From Bordetella parapertussis (lineage in GTDB: Bacteria > Pseudomonadota > Gammaproteobacteria > Burkholderiales > SG8-39), in the NCBI GenBank assembly GCA_945861875.1, contig CAMAWC010000021.1:1-46438 (forward strand): a stretch of 46,438 nucleotides of DNA, given 5' to 3'. Below are positions 7,709 to 16,576 of the stretch, in pieces (the stretch's first letter is position 1; every line of letters begins with the position of its first letter). The position numbers were made by a program, and so were the translations under genes. The notes below the pieces were generated by a model. That model ran no database searches. It saw only the letters and a list, made by a program, of their open reading frames with translations, and was not told the DNA's origin.

Positions 7709-8680
7709 CTACTGCGGCTTGAATCCTATCGTCCTGGTGAGCTTTGCGTATTTCGCATTCTCGCTTCGCATCATTTCGCCGAAATATTCCGGTGACTCGG
7801 TGACAATGACCAGCCCTGCGGCGGACATTTTTTCGGCCACGTCGGGAAGCTTCAAAACCCGGTTGATCTCTTCGTTCAGCCTCGCCACGATCGCGCGCGG
7901 CGTGCCCCGCGGCGCGAGAAAACCAAACCATCCGCGCGAATTGTAGCCGGGGAAGGAATCGGCGACCGTCGGCACGCCCGGTTCGGCCGGCATGCGCGTC
8001 GGGTTGGTGATGCCCAGCAGGCGCAGCTTTTCCGCGCGCACCAGCGGCGACATCGACGTGTAACTGGCCATCGCCGCATCAACCTGCCCGCCGATCAGGT
8101 CGGTGACGATCTGCGCCGACCCCTTGTAGGGCACATGCAAATAGGTGAAGCCCGCCTGCACCCGCAACAACTCGAACGACAGATGCGGAAAGCCGCCCTC
8201 GCCGTTGGAGGCGAAGGTGAGCTTGCCCGGGTTGGCCTTTGCCCATGCGATCATTTCAGCGACGGTCTTGTAGGGCAAGGCCGGGTGCACCACCAGTGCA
8301 AGATAGTTCCAGGCGACCAGGGCGACCGGCAGGAAATCGGTGATGGGATCGTAGGGCAGCGCCTTATAGGTGTGCGGCGCGACCGAAACGTTGCCAGCCT
8401 GCCCCAGCGCAAGCGTGTAGCCGTCAGGGGCGGCGCGTGTGGCGAGTTCAAGCCCGATTTGTCCGCTTGCGCCGGGACGGTTGTCGACGATCACCTCCTG
8501 TCCCAGGCGCTCTGACAACTTCTGGCCGATCAGGCGCGCGATCGTATCGCCGGTGTCGGCGGGCGGATAGGGGACGATGACCCTTATCGGTTTGGCCGGA
8601 TAGGATTGCGCCTGCGCCATATTCGAGGTTCCGAATGCAAGCAGCGCGAGGCCAAGCACGCAAACAACAAGATTTTTCAT
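7709..8680 (-). CDS. Bug-family tripartite tricarboxylate transporter receptor
   Basis: This 323-residue periplasmic solute receptor has a signal peptide at about 1-24 (cut near AQAQ|SYPAKPI). The Bug hallmarks are KPIRVIVPYPP, DTIARLIGQKLSERLGQ, VDNRPGASGQIG, DGYTLALG, the PYKGSAQIVTDLIGG loop and GWFGFLAPRGTP. Such receptors bind carboxylates and deliver them to a TctAB membrane pair, which is absent here. The ATG at 8680 follows GGGGAAA and places the signal peptide correctly; the frame is open further upstream to 8749. It heads the operon with the VOC enzyme and amidase, so its ligand may be that pathway's substrate. Confidence 0.93.
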   Translation of the reverse strand: MKNLVVCVLGLALLAFGTSNMAQAQSYPAKPIRVIVPYPPADTGDTIARLIGQKLSERLGQEVIVDNRPGASGQIGLELATRAAPDGYTLALGQAGNVSVAPHTYKALPYDPITDFLPVALVAWNYLALVVHPALPYKTVAEMIAWAKANPGKLTFASNGEGGFPHLSFELLRVQAGFTYLHVPYKGSAQIVTDLIGGQVDAAMASYTSMSPLVRAEKLRLLGITNPTRMPAEPGVPTVADSFPGYNSRGWFGFLAPRGTPRAIVARLNEEINRVLKLPDVAEKMSAAGLVIVTESPEYFGEMMRSENAKYAKLTRTIGFKPQ

Positions 8681-8971
8681 GCGGTTTCCCCGTGACAAAA
8701 AATAAAACAGGCGCAGTGTAACTTTTCCCCTGATGGCCGTGGTGTTCAAATGGAAAATGTTCGCGCGAAAATGCCGATGAAAGCCGCCTCGAAACCCCTG
8801 CCATCACCTGAAGATGCGCTACAGGAGCGGTTCTTCAGGCATTCTTCTGGTGTACGGTGGCGCTTTCGCGTTGCTCCGGGTGAGGGCGGACCGGGCGCAC
8901 CGTGGTGGCATTAGGCCGCGTAGCGTGCTACCTTGAGCGCAAAATAAAACAGCCAAACGGGAGGACAACCA
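8681..8971. other. Divergent intergenic region
   Basis: This 291-bp gap separates the divergent Bug-amidase operon from the cytochrome/propeller genes. It must hold promoters for both, but no confident -35/-10 pair, FNR box or GTTAC direct repeat was recognised. The only clear site is the ribosome binding site GGGAGG at 8959-8964 for the cytochrome gene. Confidence 0.6.
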
Positions 8972-9328
8972 ATGAACATGCGTCACGCTTCGGCCCTGCT
9001 GCTCTTGCTCGCCGCATCGGCACCCGCCGCCCATGCGCAGCAGGCGGCCCCTCTTAACGAGACACAAGTAATGGGCCGCCAGCTGTTCGCGCAGTCCTGC
9101 GGCATCTGCCACCTGCAGGCGGTGCGCGGCACCAACCTGTACGGACCGCCGCTCAACAAGGCCGCCACCGCCGGCAACGACACCGTGATGCGCGCGCTTA
9201 TCGTCGAGGGTTCCGAACGCATGCCGGCCTTCAAGTATTACCTCAAGCCGGCCGAGATCGACGCCATCATCGCCTACCTCAGAACGGTGCCGGCCCCCGC
9301 CGCCGCCGCCCAGAACGCGCAGAAATAA
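8972..9328 (+). CDS. Class I cytochrome c (periplasmic, monohaem)
   Basis: This protein has 118 residues. A signal peptide ends near AHAQ (about residue 23). The haem site is CGICH (C43, C46, H47), and M84 in ERMPAFKYYL is the expected distal ligand. The AEIDAIIAYLRTV helix is typical of small class I cytochromes. The ribosome site GGGAGG is 7 nt before the ATG. The next gene starts 10 nt after the stop and encodes a second haem-containing protein, so the pair probably exchanges electrons. It resembles cytochrome subunits of periplasmic PQQ or haem dehydrogenases, but no catalytic dehydrogenase is obvious except possibly the propeller protein. Confidence 0.92.
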   Translation: MNMRHASALLLLLAASAPAAHAQQAAPLNETQVMGRQLFAQSCGICHLQAVRGTNLYGPPLNKAATAGNDTVMRALIVEGSERMPAFKYYLKPAEIDAIIAYLRTVPAPAAAAQNAQK

Positions 9329-9338
9329 GGAGACCCCG

Positions 9339-11165
9339 ATGAATATCCTCAAGACCCTCGTCGCATGCACCGCCGCCGTGTTCGCCGCGCACACCGCCCA
9401 GGCGGCCGACCAGTTGCTGAGCGGCGCCATCGGCACGCAGTCGGGCCAGAAGCTCGAAGGCGTCACGGTCTCGGCCAGGATGGAAGGTTCGAGCATCGCC
9501 ACCAGCGTCTATACCGACAGCACCGGCAACTACTTTTTCCCGCCGCTGCCCGCCGGCAAGTACAAGGTGTGGGCGCAGGCACTGGGTTTTGAAGCGGCCA
9601 GGGGCGCGGTCGAGCTGTCTGCGGCGCGGCGCCAGAACTTCACGCTCGCCGACATCAGCGACGCCGAGAGGCGCTTTCGCCAGCTGCCCGGCGACATGAT
9701 GGTGGCGGCCCTGCCCGAGGCCACGCCCGGGGACGCGCGCATGAAAAAGGTGGTGATGAACAACTGCACCGGCTGCCACTCGACGAGCTACATGCTGCAA
9801 TTTCGCTTTGACGAAGCCGGTTGGAACAAGATCATCGACATGATGAAGGTGGTGCCGGTGACCGGTGTCTACCCGGGCCCCAAGGGCAAGCCCAACATGA
9901 TCATCGAGCGCCACCAGAAGGAACTGGCCGCCTATCTCGCGCGTGCGCGCGGTCCGGGTGAATCGTCGATGAAGGTGGCGGCGCGTGCGCGCCCGACCGG
10001 CGAGGCGGCGCGTGTGGTGTGGAAACTCTACGACCTGCCGCTCAACCGCGTCGCCGGCATCGGCACCGAATACGCCGTCAACGACGGCACCGACTGGGCG
10101 CTGGGCACCACCTCCAAGTTGGGCCAGCTGCCGCACGACGGCGCGCTGGGCGTGGACGGCACCATTTACTTCACCGTCAACAACCCCAATCCGGGCGTGA
10201 CCATAGGCAAGGTCAACCCGAAAACCGGCGCGGTGAAGTTTGTCAAAGCCAGCACCGCCAACGGCGAGGCGGCGACGGCGCACGGCCTGGTGCGCGACGG
10301 CACCGGCAATTTCTGGTTCGACATCAATCCGGGCCGCCGCGCCATCGGCAAGTACGACACGACGACCGACAAGATCCTCATCTACCAGACCCCGCCCGAC
10401 ATGTCGCCGGTGGGCGGCGCGGTCACCATAGATGTGGACGGCAAGGGCATGGTCTGGGCGTCCACGCCCAACGGCGCGGTACGCTTCAACCCGTCAAACT
10501 GGACTTTTATCGAGTACAAGTCGCGCATTGGTGCCAACCATCCCAAGGGCTCGGGTGCAACGTACGGCGCGGCAGGCGATCGTGACGGCAACGGCTGGTG
10601 GTCGCAAATGGCCATGGACCTCGTCTACAAAGCCGACCCGCTGACCGGCACGGTCACCGAACTGAAAATGCCCGATGCGCCGACTTTCGCCATGACAGCC
10701 GATGAGCGCAAGTTTTACGAATCGGTCAACGACCTTGGTTTTAACGCGCCGCTGCCCTGGTCGCCGGGCCCGCGCCGCATGGGCACCGACAAGAACGCCG
10801 ACCTGCTGTGGGTGGGCAATTCCTTCGGTTCGTCGTTTTCGAAAATCAACACCAGGACCAACGAAATCTCCACCATAGCGCTGCCGGACAAGAGCATGCA
10901 GCCCTACCACGTCGTGGTCGACAGCAAGCACAAGGTCTGGGGCAACCTGTGGACCGCGGACCATATTATCAGGCTCGATCCGGCGACCAACACCTGGACC
11001 AGCTTCGACCTGCCGGTGCGCGGCACCGAAATACGCCATATCGCCCTCAATGAACAAGGCGGCAAGCTGTCGGTGGTGATGCCGGTGTACCGCACCAACC
11101 AGATGGGCGTCATGACCATACGCAGCGAGGCGGAGATCGCAGCGCTCAAGGCGAGGGCAAAGTAA
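9339..11165 (+). CDS. Carboxypeptidase-regulatory / haem c / streptogramin-lyase-like propeller protein
   Basis: This is a 608-residue exported protein with a signal peptide at 1-22. A CarboxypepD_reg-like beta sandwich lies at about 25-105 (GTQSGQKLEGVTVSA, DSTGNYFFPPLPAGKYKV). A cytochrome-like segment has CTGCH (C143, C146, H147), and a Vgb/SMP-30-like beta-propeller spans about 240-600 with repeated blades (VDGTIYFTVNNPNPG, GTGNFWFDINPG, VDGKGMVWASTPNG). The combination suggests a periplasmic oxidoreductase or binding protein that passes electrons to the cytochrome encoded 10 nt upstream. Related three-domain proteins occur beside cytochromes in other proteobacteria, but I know of no established reaction. 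GGAG precedes the ATG. Confidence 0.85.
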   Translation: MNILKTLVACTAAVFAAHTAQAADQLLSGAIGTQSGQKLEGVTVSARMEGSSIATSVYTDSTGNYFFPPLPAGKYKVWAQALGFEAARGAVELSAARRQNFTLADISDAERRFRQLPGDMMVAALPEATPGDARMKKVVMNNCTGCHSTSYMLQFRFDEAGWNKIIDMMKVVPVTGVYPGPKGKPNMIIERHQKELAAYLARARGPGESSMKVAARARPTGEAARVVWKLYDLPLNRVAGIGTEYAVNDGTDWALGTTSKLGQLPHDGALGVDGTIYFTVNNPNPGVTIGKVNPKTGAVKFVKASTANGEAATAHGLVRDGTGNFWFDINPGRRAIGKYDTTTDKILIYQTPPDMSPVGGAVTIDVDGKGMVWASTPNGAVRFNPSNWTFIEYKSRIGANHPKGSGATYGAAGDRDGNGWWSQMAMDLVYKADPLTGTVTELKMPDAPTFAMTADERKFYESVNDLGFNAPLPWSPGPRRMGTDKNADLLWVGNSFGSSFSKINTRTNEISTIALPDKSMQPYHVVVDSKHKVWGNLWTADHIIRLDPATNTWTSFDLPVRGTEIRHIALNEQGGKLSVVMPVYRTNQMGVMTIRSEAEIAALKARAK

Positions 11166-11363
11166 GCGCAAGCGCGACAGCACCCGGGTAAGGAAAAGCC
11201 GGCAGTTTGAAATGCTCTGTCGCCGGCGGCGGCGCGCCGGGTGCGGCAAACAACAAGCGTGACAAGCTGCAATCCAAGTTTTGGCCTGGGCGCCGGGCAA
11301 GCCAGGGCGCGGCGATCGCATCGTATTTTTGGCACCATCTCTTGTGAAATCAAAGGAAGCACC

Positions 11364-13316
11364 ATGACCCGTTCACGATTTATTTTCGCCCTTGTCCTGC
11401 TCGCCTCGGTAGCGGGGGTCGAGGCCGCCGTCACCCGTATTGAAGTTCAGCGTCGCGAAGCCATCGCCGGGCCCGGCTTTGGCAATACCGGCGCGTACGA
11501 GCGCATCGTCGGCCGATTTTTCGGCGAACTCGACCCCGCCCATCCGCTGAACAAGGACATCGTTGATATCCAACTGGCGCCGCGCAACGCCCTTGGCAGG
11601 GTCGAGTACTCCGCCGACCTTGATCTGCTCAAACCGGTGGACATGGCCAAGGGCAACGGTGCCCTGCTCTACGATGTGAACAATCGCGGCAACAAACGCG
11701 CCATCAGCGAATATAACGACGGCCCGTCGACCAATAATCTGCTCAAGGCAGAGGACCTGGGCAACGGCTTTCTGATGCGCCATGGTTTTACGGTGCTCTG
11801 GAGCGGCTGGATCGAGGACGTAGGGCCTGCCAACGGGGCGATGCGCATACAGTTGCCCGGCGTGCCGGGTCTGGAGCAAAACGTCTGGGACGAGCTGCTG
11901 CCCAATGTGCGCAACAGCGAAATCTTCGCCCTCAGCTTCAAGGCATCGAGCACCGACAAGTCGCGCGCCCAACTCACCATGCGCACGCGCAACAACGAAA
12001 CCGCCAGGCTCGTCGCGCCCTCGGATTGGGAATTTATCAACGACCGCAGCATCCGCCTGTTGCCCGCGGGGACGCCCTTCCCCATCGGCGTGCTCTACCA
12101 GTTCGTCTATCCAAGCGCCAATCCCTCGGTCGCCGGCATCGGCTTTGCCGCAACGCGCGACCTGGTGTCATTTTTACGGCATGAAACCGGCGAAATGAAC
12201 CCGCTGGCCGGGGGCATCAAGCGCGCCCTCGGGCACGGCACCTCGCAAAGCGGCCGCTACCTGCGCGACTTCACCTATCGCGGCTTCAACGAGGACGAAG
12301 CCGGTCGCAAAGTGTTTGATGCCATCAACCCGCATATTGCGACCGCGCGACTCTTTCTCAACCAGCGCTTTGCCCAGCCCGGGCGAATGATCACCATCGG
12401 TTACGGGTTCCTGTCATTTCCCGATACAAGCTTCCCGTTTGCCTACCAGGACGAGACCGACCCGTTCAGCGGAAAAACCGAGGGTATCCTCAGCCGCTGC
12501 CGCGCGCGCAACAATTGCCCCAAAGTCATGCATACCACCACCGGCACCGAGTACTGGCAAAGCGGCCAGTCGCTGGTGACCACCGATCCGCAAGGCAGGC
12601 GCGATGCCAGACTGCCCGAGGAGGTGCGGATGTATCACTTTGCCGGGACGCAACACATCATGGGCGCAACCATGCCGGCGGGCGTGTGCGCACTGCCGCC
12701 CAACCCCGTCGATCCGCGACCGCTGATGCGCGCCTTGCTGCTCTCCCTTGATCGCTGGGTGCGCGAGGGCACGCCACCGCCGCCCTCGATGTATCCGAAA
12801 CTGGCGGACAAGACCCTCGTAACGGGCAAGCAATGGCGCTTCCCGGCGCTTCCCGGCGTGCAAACTCCGGCGCAACCGGCGGGCAAGCCGCGTTTCGATT
12901 ACGGCCCCGACTTTGACAAAGGGATATTCAGCCGCACACCGCCAGAGCCGATGAAAGGCGCCTACCCGGTCTTTGTGCCGCAGGTGGACGCCGACGGCAA
13001 CGAGACCTCCGGCATACGCGTGCCCGAACAGGCCGCGGCCACCGCGACATCGATGGGCTGGGGGGTGCGTAGCGCCGCTTCGGGCACGCAGGGTGAACTT
13101 TGTTACCTTGACGGCAGCTACGCGCCGTTTTTGCGCAGCGCCGCCCGGCGCAAGGATTTTAACGACCCGCGGCCCTCGCTCGACGAGCGTTACAAAACAC
13201 CGGCAAACTATGCCGCCAAAGTAAAAGCCCATGCCGATGCGCTGGTGCGCGGCGGCTATCTGCTGGAGGAGGATGCGCAGTCGATTTCGAAAAAAGCTGC
13301 GCGCATGCGCTGGTAA
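11364..13316 (+). CDS. Alpha/beta hydrolase domain protein (exported)
   Basis: This is a 650-residue exported protein (signal peptide about 1-21, ending VEAAV). It resembles the large alpha/beta-hydrolase-domain family whose members start with ITRIEV...FGNTGAYERI. The nucleophile elbow is GTSQSGRYLRDF, with Ser in SQSGR. The early conserved patch LLYDVNNRGNK and the central FAGTQH patch (probable catalytic His) are present. The ATG at 11364 is chosen because AAGGAAG lies just upstream and it starts the signal peptide; the frame is open to 11241 without one. It leads a run of same-strand catabolic genes. Ester or lactone hydrolysis is plausible; the substrate is unknown. Confidence 0.87.
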   Translation: MTRSRFIFALVLLASVAGVEAAVTRIEVQRREAIAGPGFGNTGAYERIVGRFFGELDPAHPLNKDIVDIQLAPRNALGRVEYSADLDLLKPVDMAKGNGALLYDVNNRGNKRAISEYNDGPSTNNLLKAEDLGNGFLMRHGFTVLWSGWIEDVGPANGAMRIQLPGVPGLEQNVWDELLPNVRNSEIFALSFKASSTDKSRAQLTMRTRNNETARLVAPSDWEFINDRSIRLLPAGTPFPIGVLYQFVYPSANPSVAGIGFAATRDLVSFLRHETGEMNPLAGGIKRALGHGTSQSGRYLRDFTYRGFNEDEAGRKVFDAINPHIATARLFLNQRFAQPGRMITIGYGFLSFPDTSFPFAYQDETDPFSGKTEGILSRCRARNNCPKVMHTTTGTEYWQSGQSLVTTDPQGRRDARLPEEVRMYHFAGTQHIMGATMPAGVCALPPNPVDPRPLMRALLLSLDRWVREGTPPPPSMYPKLADKTLVTGKQWRFPALPGVQTPAQPAGKPRFDYGPDFDKGIFSRTPPEPMKGAYPVFVPQVDADGNETSGIRVPEQAAATATSMGWGVRSAASGTQGELCYLDGSYAPFLRSAARRKDFNDPRPSLDERYKTPANYAAKVKAHADALVRGGYLLEEDAQSISKKAARMRW

Positions 13317-13478
13317 TACGCCATCGCAGAGCCAGCAACGCTGGTGGCATCACTTTCAAACGCGAAGCGGCGGCGGCGGGCAAAACAATCTGGCCGGTAT
13401 CAGCACCGCGCCAGGTTGAAGTTTCACTCTTTTGCGGATAAGGTCACCGCTCAAATCCAAACGCAGATCGGGATGATC

Positions 13479-14453
13479 ATGATAAAAATGCGCACCGCAA
13501 TCCTTATCCTGGGTTCCTTGTTGTCGCTCCAACACGCTTACGCACAAAGTTGGACGCCCAACAAGCCCTTGCGTCTCATCGTGCCGCAAGTCGCCGGCGG
13601 CGGGGCCGACGCCATAGGCCGGGTCATCGCACACGGCATTTCAGAACAAACCGGTCAACCGGTGATGGTCGATAACCGGCCCGGTGTGAATGGCGCCATC
13701 GGGGTGGAGGCCTTGACCAGGTCGCCCACGGACGGCTACAGCTTGTTGTTGGTCTTTACCTCGCTGATGGCCCTGAACCCCGCCGTTTACAGCAAGCTGA
13801 GCTACGATCCGCTCAAAGACCTGACCCCCCTGGGTGGCATTTGTGAGGTGCCTCTGGTGGTGATGGCCAGCCCGTCTGTGAACGCCAACAACGCCGTCGA
13901 ACTGGTCGCCGCCGACAAAGCCAGGCCGAAAAGCATATTTGCCGCCTCCAGCGGGAACGGCGCTTTTTCGCACCTGCTTCTTGAAATGATGAACGCCAAA
14001 ACAGGCACCACCTTCACCCACATTCCGTTCAAGGGCGAAGCACCCGCGGTGCAAAACCTCATGGGCGACCAGAGCATGATCATCTACATCGGCACGCCGG
14101 CTTTGGCCATCGCAAACCAAAACAGCGGCAAACTGAAATTACTGGCCGTCACAACCAGGCAACGAATGCCGCAACTGCCCGAGGTCAAGACACTCGCCGA
14201 GCAGGGCTATGGCGATTTTGATGAAAGCTTCTGGTATGGCGTGGTGGCGGCAAACGGAACACCCCAGATCATTGTCGACGCCTACAACAAAATCATCGGC
14301 GACGTGGCGCGCTCTGCCACGGTGCAAACCAACCTGGGCCGGCTTGGCTGCGCGCCGCTGCCCATGTCCTCGGCTGCATTCAACGAGCGGATTAAAACCG
14401 ACTTCAACAAATACGCCACGATTGCCAAATCGGTTGGCATGAAGGTGGAGTGA
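13479..14453 (+). CDS. Bug-family tripartite tricarboxylate transporter receptor
   Basis: This is a 324-residue periplasmic binding protein. The signal peptide ends near AYAQ|SWTPNKPL. Bug motifs include KPLRLIVPQVAGGGADAIGR, VMVDNRPGVNGAIG, DGYSLLLV, the HIPFKGEAPAVQNLMG loop and ESFWYGVVAANGTP. In-frame ATGs occur at 13473, 13479 and 13488; GGGAT just before 13479 favours that one, but the others are possible. It sits between the alpha/beta hydrolase and a VOC protein on the same strand, and its TGA overlaps a GTG (14450) of the next frame. It probably captures the substrate used by the neighbouring enzymes. Confidence 0.92.
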   Translation: MIKMRTAILILGSLLSLQHAYAQSWTPNKPLRLIVPQVAGGGADAIGRVIAHGISEQTGQPVMVDNRPGVNGAIGVEALTRSPTDGYSLLLVFTSLMALNPAVYSKLSYDPLKDLTPLGGICEVPLVVMASPSVNANNAVELVAADKARPKSIFAASSGNGAFSHLLLEMMNAKTGTTFTHIPFKGEAPAVQNLMGDQSMIIYIGTPALAIANQNSGKLKLLAVTTRQRMPQLPEVKTLAEQGYGDFDESFWYGVVAANGTPQIIVDAYNKIIGDVARSATVQTNLGRLGCAPLPMSSAAFNERIKTDFNKYATIAKSVGMKVE

Positions 14454-14464
14454 CAAGGCCGCCC

Positions 14465-15007
14465 ATGAGCAGCAGACCCCAACTCAAGCACCTTGGCATT
14501 TATGTCAACGACATCGTCCGCATGGAACGCTTTTACACCCGCGTCTTCGACCTGATGGTGACCGACCGCGGCAAAGTGGCGCGCCTGGGCAATCGCAATA
14601 TTGTGTTCATGAGCGGCGCGGTCGATGCCCACCACCAGGTGGTTCTGATCGACGGCAAAGATCCCGCCAGCGGGCCAAGCGTGCTGTTTCAAATATCATT
14701 TCACCTCGAAGACCTGGCCGGCCTCAGAAAAATACGCGACATGATGAAAGAGGAGAACGTCGCAGACATCAGCCCCATCAGTCACGGCAATGCCTGGTCG
14801 ATTTACGCCTCCGACCCCGAAGGCAACGGACTGGAGGCTTACCTCGACACGCCCTGGCACGTGGCCCAACCGCATGGCCGGCCGTTTGATTTGTCACTGC
14901 CGGATGAACAAATCCGCGCCCAGACCGAAAGTATCGTCAGGGCTGACCCGACCTTCAAAATGCGCGCCGACTGGATGCAGTCGCAAAAACTCGCATTGGC
15001 TGACTAA
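14465..15007 (+). CDS. VOC family protein (extradiol-dioxygenase-like)
   Basis: This is a 180-residue VOC protein. The first module starts LKHLGIYVNDIVRMERFYTRVF, and the second carries the His in FQISFHLEDL and ends IYASDPEGNGLEAYLDTPW with the expected Glu ligand. The C-terminal 45 residues extend past the usual fold. The start at ATG 14465 has AAGG 6 nt upstream. A GTG at 14450, overlapping the previous stop by 4 nt, is the alternative and would add five residues. Located between a Bug receptor and an FAH-family enzyme, it could act on a ring-cleavage or oxo-acid intermediate. The reaction is unproven. Confidence 0.87.
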   Translation: MSSRPQLKHLGIYVNDIVRMERFYTRVFDLMVTDRGKVARLGNRNIVFMSGAVDAHHQVVLIDGKDPASGPSVLFQISFHLEDLAGLRKIRDMMKEENVADISPISHGNAWSIYASDPEGNGLEAYLDTPWHVAQPHGRPFDLSLPDEQIRAQTESIVRADPTFKMRADWMQSQKLALAD

Positions 15008-15042
15008 TCCGTTTCTCAACCCGCAACCTGGAAAGAACAATT

Positions 15043-15936
15043 ATGAAATTGGTGAGTTATACACATGGCGGAGAAGTTCACTACGGCGCGCTCAAAGGTA
15101 CTCGCGTAATTGACCTGACATCGCGTCTGGGCGCCCTTTACCCGGACATCGTGTCATTTATTGCAAAGTCCGGACTGGCCATCGCCAGGACCGTGTGTGA
15201 AAAAGAGTCCGGCGATTTTGACTATGACGCGCTCGATTTGCTGCCCGTCGTACCCAACCCGGGGAAAATTCTTTGTGTCGGCCTCAACTACCATGACCAC
15301 GTCGATGAAGCCAACCGCACGGTTGGCAATCGCAAAGTTCCCGACCGCCCGATGATGTTTGCGCGCTGGCCCGAGTCCCTGACGGGTCACAAGAAACCGA
15401 TTCTGCGCCCGAAGGTCTCATCCATGCTCGACTGGGAGGCCGAGATGCTGGTGGTCATCGGCAAGCCCACCGGGCGTTACGTCAAGGCTGAAAACGCGCT
15501 CGACTTTGTGTTCGGTTACACCTGCATGAACGAGGCCTGCCTGCGCGACTACCAGCGTCACTCCAGTCAAATCAATCCGGGAAAGAATTTCGAAAAAACC
15601 GGGGCCAACGGTCCCTGGCTGGTCACCGCAGATGAAATTCCAGACCCGATGAACCTGGATATTCAAATGCGCCTGAACGGCCAGGTCATGCAAAAGGCCA
15701 GTACGCGGGAGATGATTTTCTCAATTCAGTCGACGATCGAATACATCACCGAATGGATGCCGCTGAAACCCGGTGACCTGATCGCCACCGGCACCATGGG
15801 CGGCGTGGGTTTCGCACGCACCCCGCCCATTTTCATGAAGCCCGGGGACATCGCAGAGATTGAGATTGAAAAGATCGGAATCCTGCGCAACAGCATTGAG
15901 GACGAACCGGCAGATCTTGCAACCGGCACACGATAA
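15043..15936 (+). CDS. Fumarylacetoacetate hydrolase family protein
   Basis: This 297-residue FAH-superfamily enzyme has the N-terminal domain of the YisK/FahA type and a C-terminal catalytic domain from about residue 75 (GKILCVGLNYHDHVDEA). The metal-site region is WEAEMLVVIGKPTGRYV with the GYTCMNEACLRDYQ patch, and the C-terminal signature is KPGDLIATGTMGGVGFARTPP followed by PGDIAEIEIEKIG. Family members hydrolyse C-C bonds or decarboxylate or hydrate oxo-acids at the end of aromatic catabolic routes. The gene lies 35 nt after the VOC gene in the same orientation, which supports a shared pathway. The exact substrate is not determinable. Confidence 0.93.
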   Translation: MKLVSYTHGGEVHYGALKGTRVIDLTSRLGALYPDIVSFIAKSGLAIARTVCEKESGDFDYDALDLLPVVPNPGKILCVGLNYHDHVDEANRTVGNRKVPDRPMMFARWPESLTGHKKPILRPKVSSMLDWEAEMLVVIGKPTGRYVKAENALDFVFGYTCMNEACLRDYQRHSSQINPGKNFEKTGANGPWLVTADEIPDPMNLDIQMRLNGQVMQKASTREMIFSIQSTIEYITEWMPLKPGDLIATGTMGGVGFARTPPIFMKPGDIAEIEIEKIGILRNSIEDEPADLATGTR

Positions 15937-16025
15937 GCGCCGCGCCTTTCGCTCACCTTGCGTCGGCCCGGGCGCCGGCCCGGGTGCCGGCATGCTAAAA
16001 AACTGAAAGATCGGAGGAGAACATA

Positions 16026-16544
16026 ATGAAATCAGACGATTTGAAGTTGTTTTTTTTGCTGCTGGCCCTTGGCGGCGCCAACGTCGCGACGGCGCAAGGC
16101 CTGGTCGGTGCAAAGCACATCTCGAGCGCACTGGCGCACGAAGCGGTGGGCGCGGCGGTCGCCGCCTGCGCCAAAAACGGCTACACCGTGACCGCCATCA
16201 TCGTCAGCAGTGACGGCGTGCGCCAGGCCATGCTGCGCGGCGACGGCGCGGCGGTACACACCCTCGACAGCGCCTATGCCAAGGCCTATACCGCAGCATC
16301 GCTCGCGCCGGTGCGCAAGGAAGACTCGACCAAGGCCATTTCCGAGCGCATCGCCAAGACACCCGGCGTGAGCACGGCCGGCCTTGCCAGCCTGCCCTAT
16401 ATCAACTTCACACCCGGTGGCGTCACCATCATGGCCGGCGGCGAAGCCATAGGCGGCATCGGCGTCGGCGGCGCCCCCGGGGGCAACTTCGACGACGACT
16501 GCGCCCGCGCCGCGCTGGCGCAGATTCGCGACAGGATGAAGTAG
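16026..16544 (+). CDS. GlcG/HbpS-family haem-binding-like protein (exported)
   Basis: This 172-residue protein has a signal peptide at about 1-24 (ANVATAQ). The GlcG/HbpS (DUF336) fold is recognisable: SSALAHEAVGAAVAACAKNGYTVTAIIVSSDGV, ALRGD-like MLRGDGAAVHTLDSAYAKAYTAAS, and FTPGGVTIMAGGEAIGGIGVGGAPGG near the end. HbpS homologues bind haem or degradation products, and GlcG-like genes often sit in carboxylic-acid catabolic clusters. A strong ribosome site, GGAGGAG, is 5-6 nt before the ATG. It stands 90 nt after the FAH gene. The function is uncertain; extracytoplasmic location is well supported by the leader. Confidence 0.87.
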   Translation: MKSDDLKLFFLLLALGGANVATAQGLVGAKHISSALAHEAVGAAVAACAKNGYTVTAIIVSSDGVRQAMLRGDGAAVHTLDSAYAKAYTAASLAPVRKEDSTKAISERIAKTPGVSTAGLASLPYINFTPGGVTIMAGGEAIGGIGVGGAPGGNFDDDCARAALAQIRDRMK

Positions 16545-16576
16545 TCCCGGCAGCCGCATTCATGGAGGAGCAGGAA

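Noticed and set aside
12317..12332. TTGAT-GCC-ATCAA resembling an FNR box
   Set aside because: The spacer is 3 nt, and it lies inside the alpha/beta hydrolase coding sequence.
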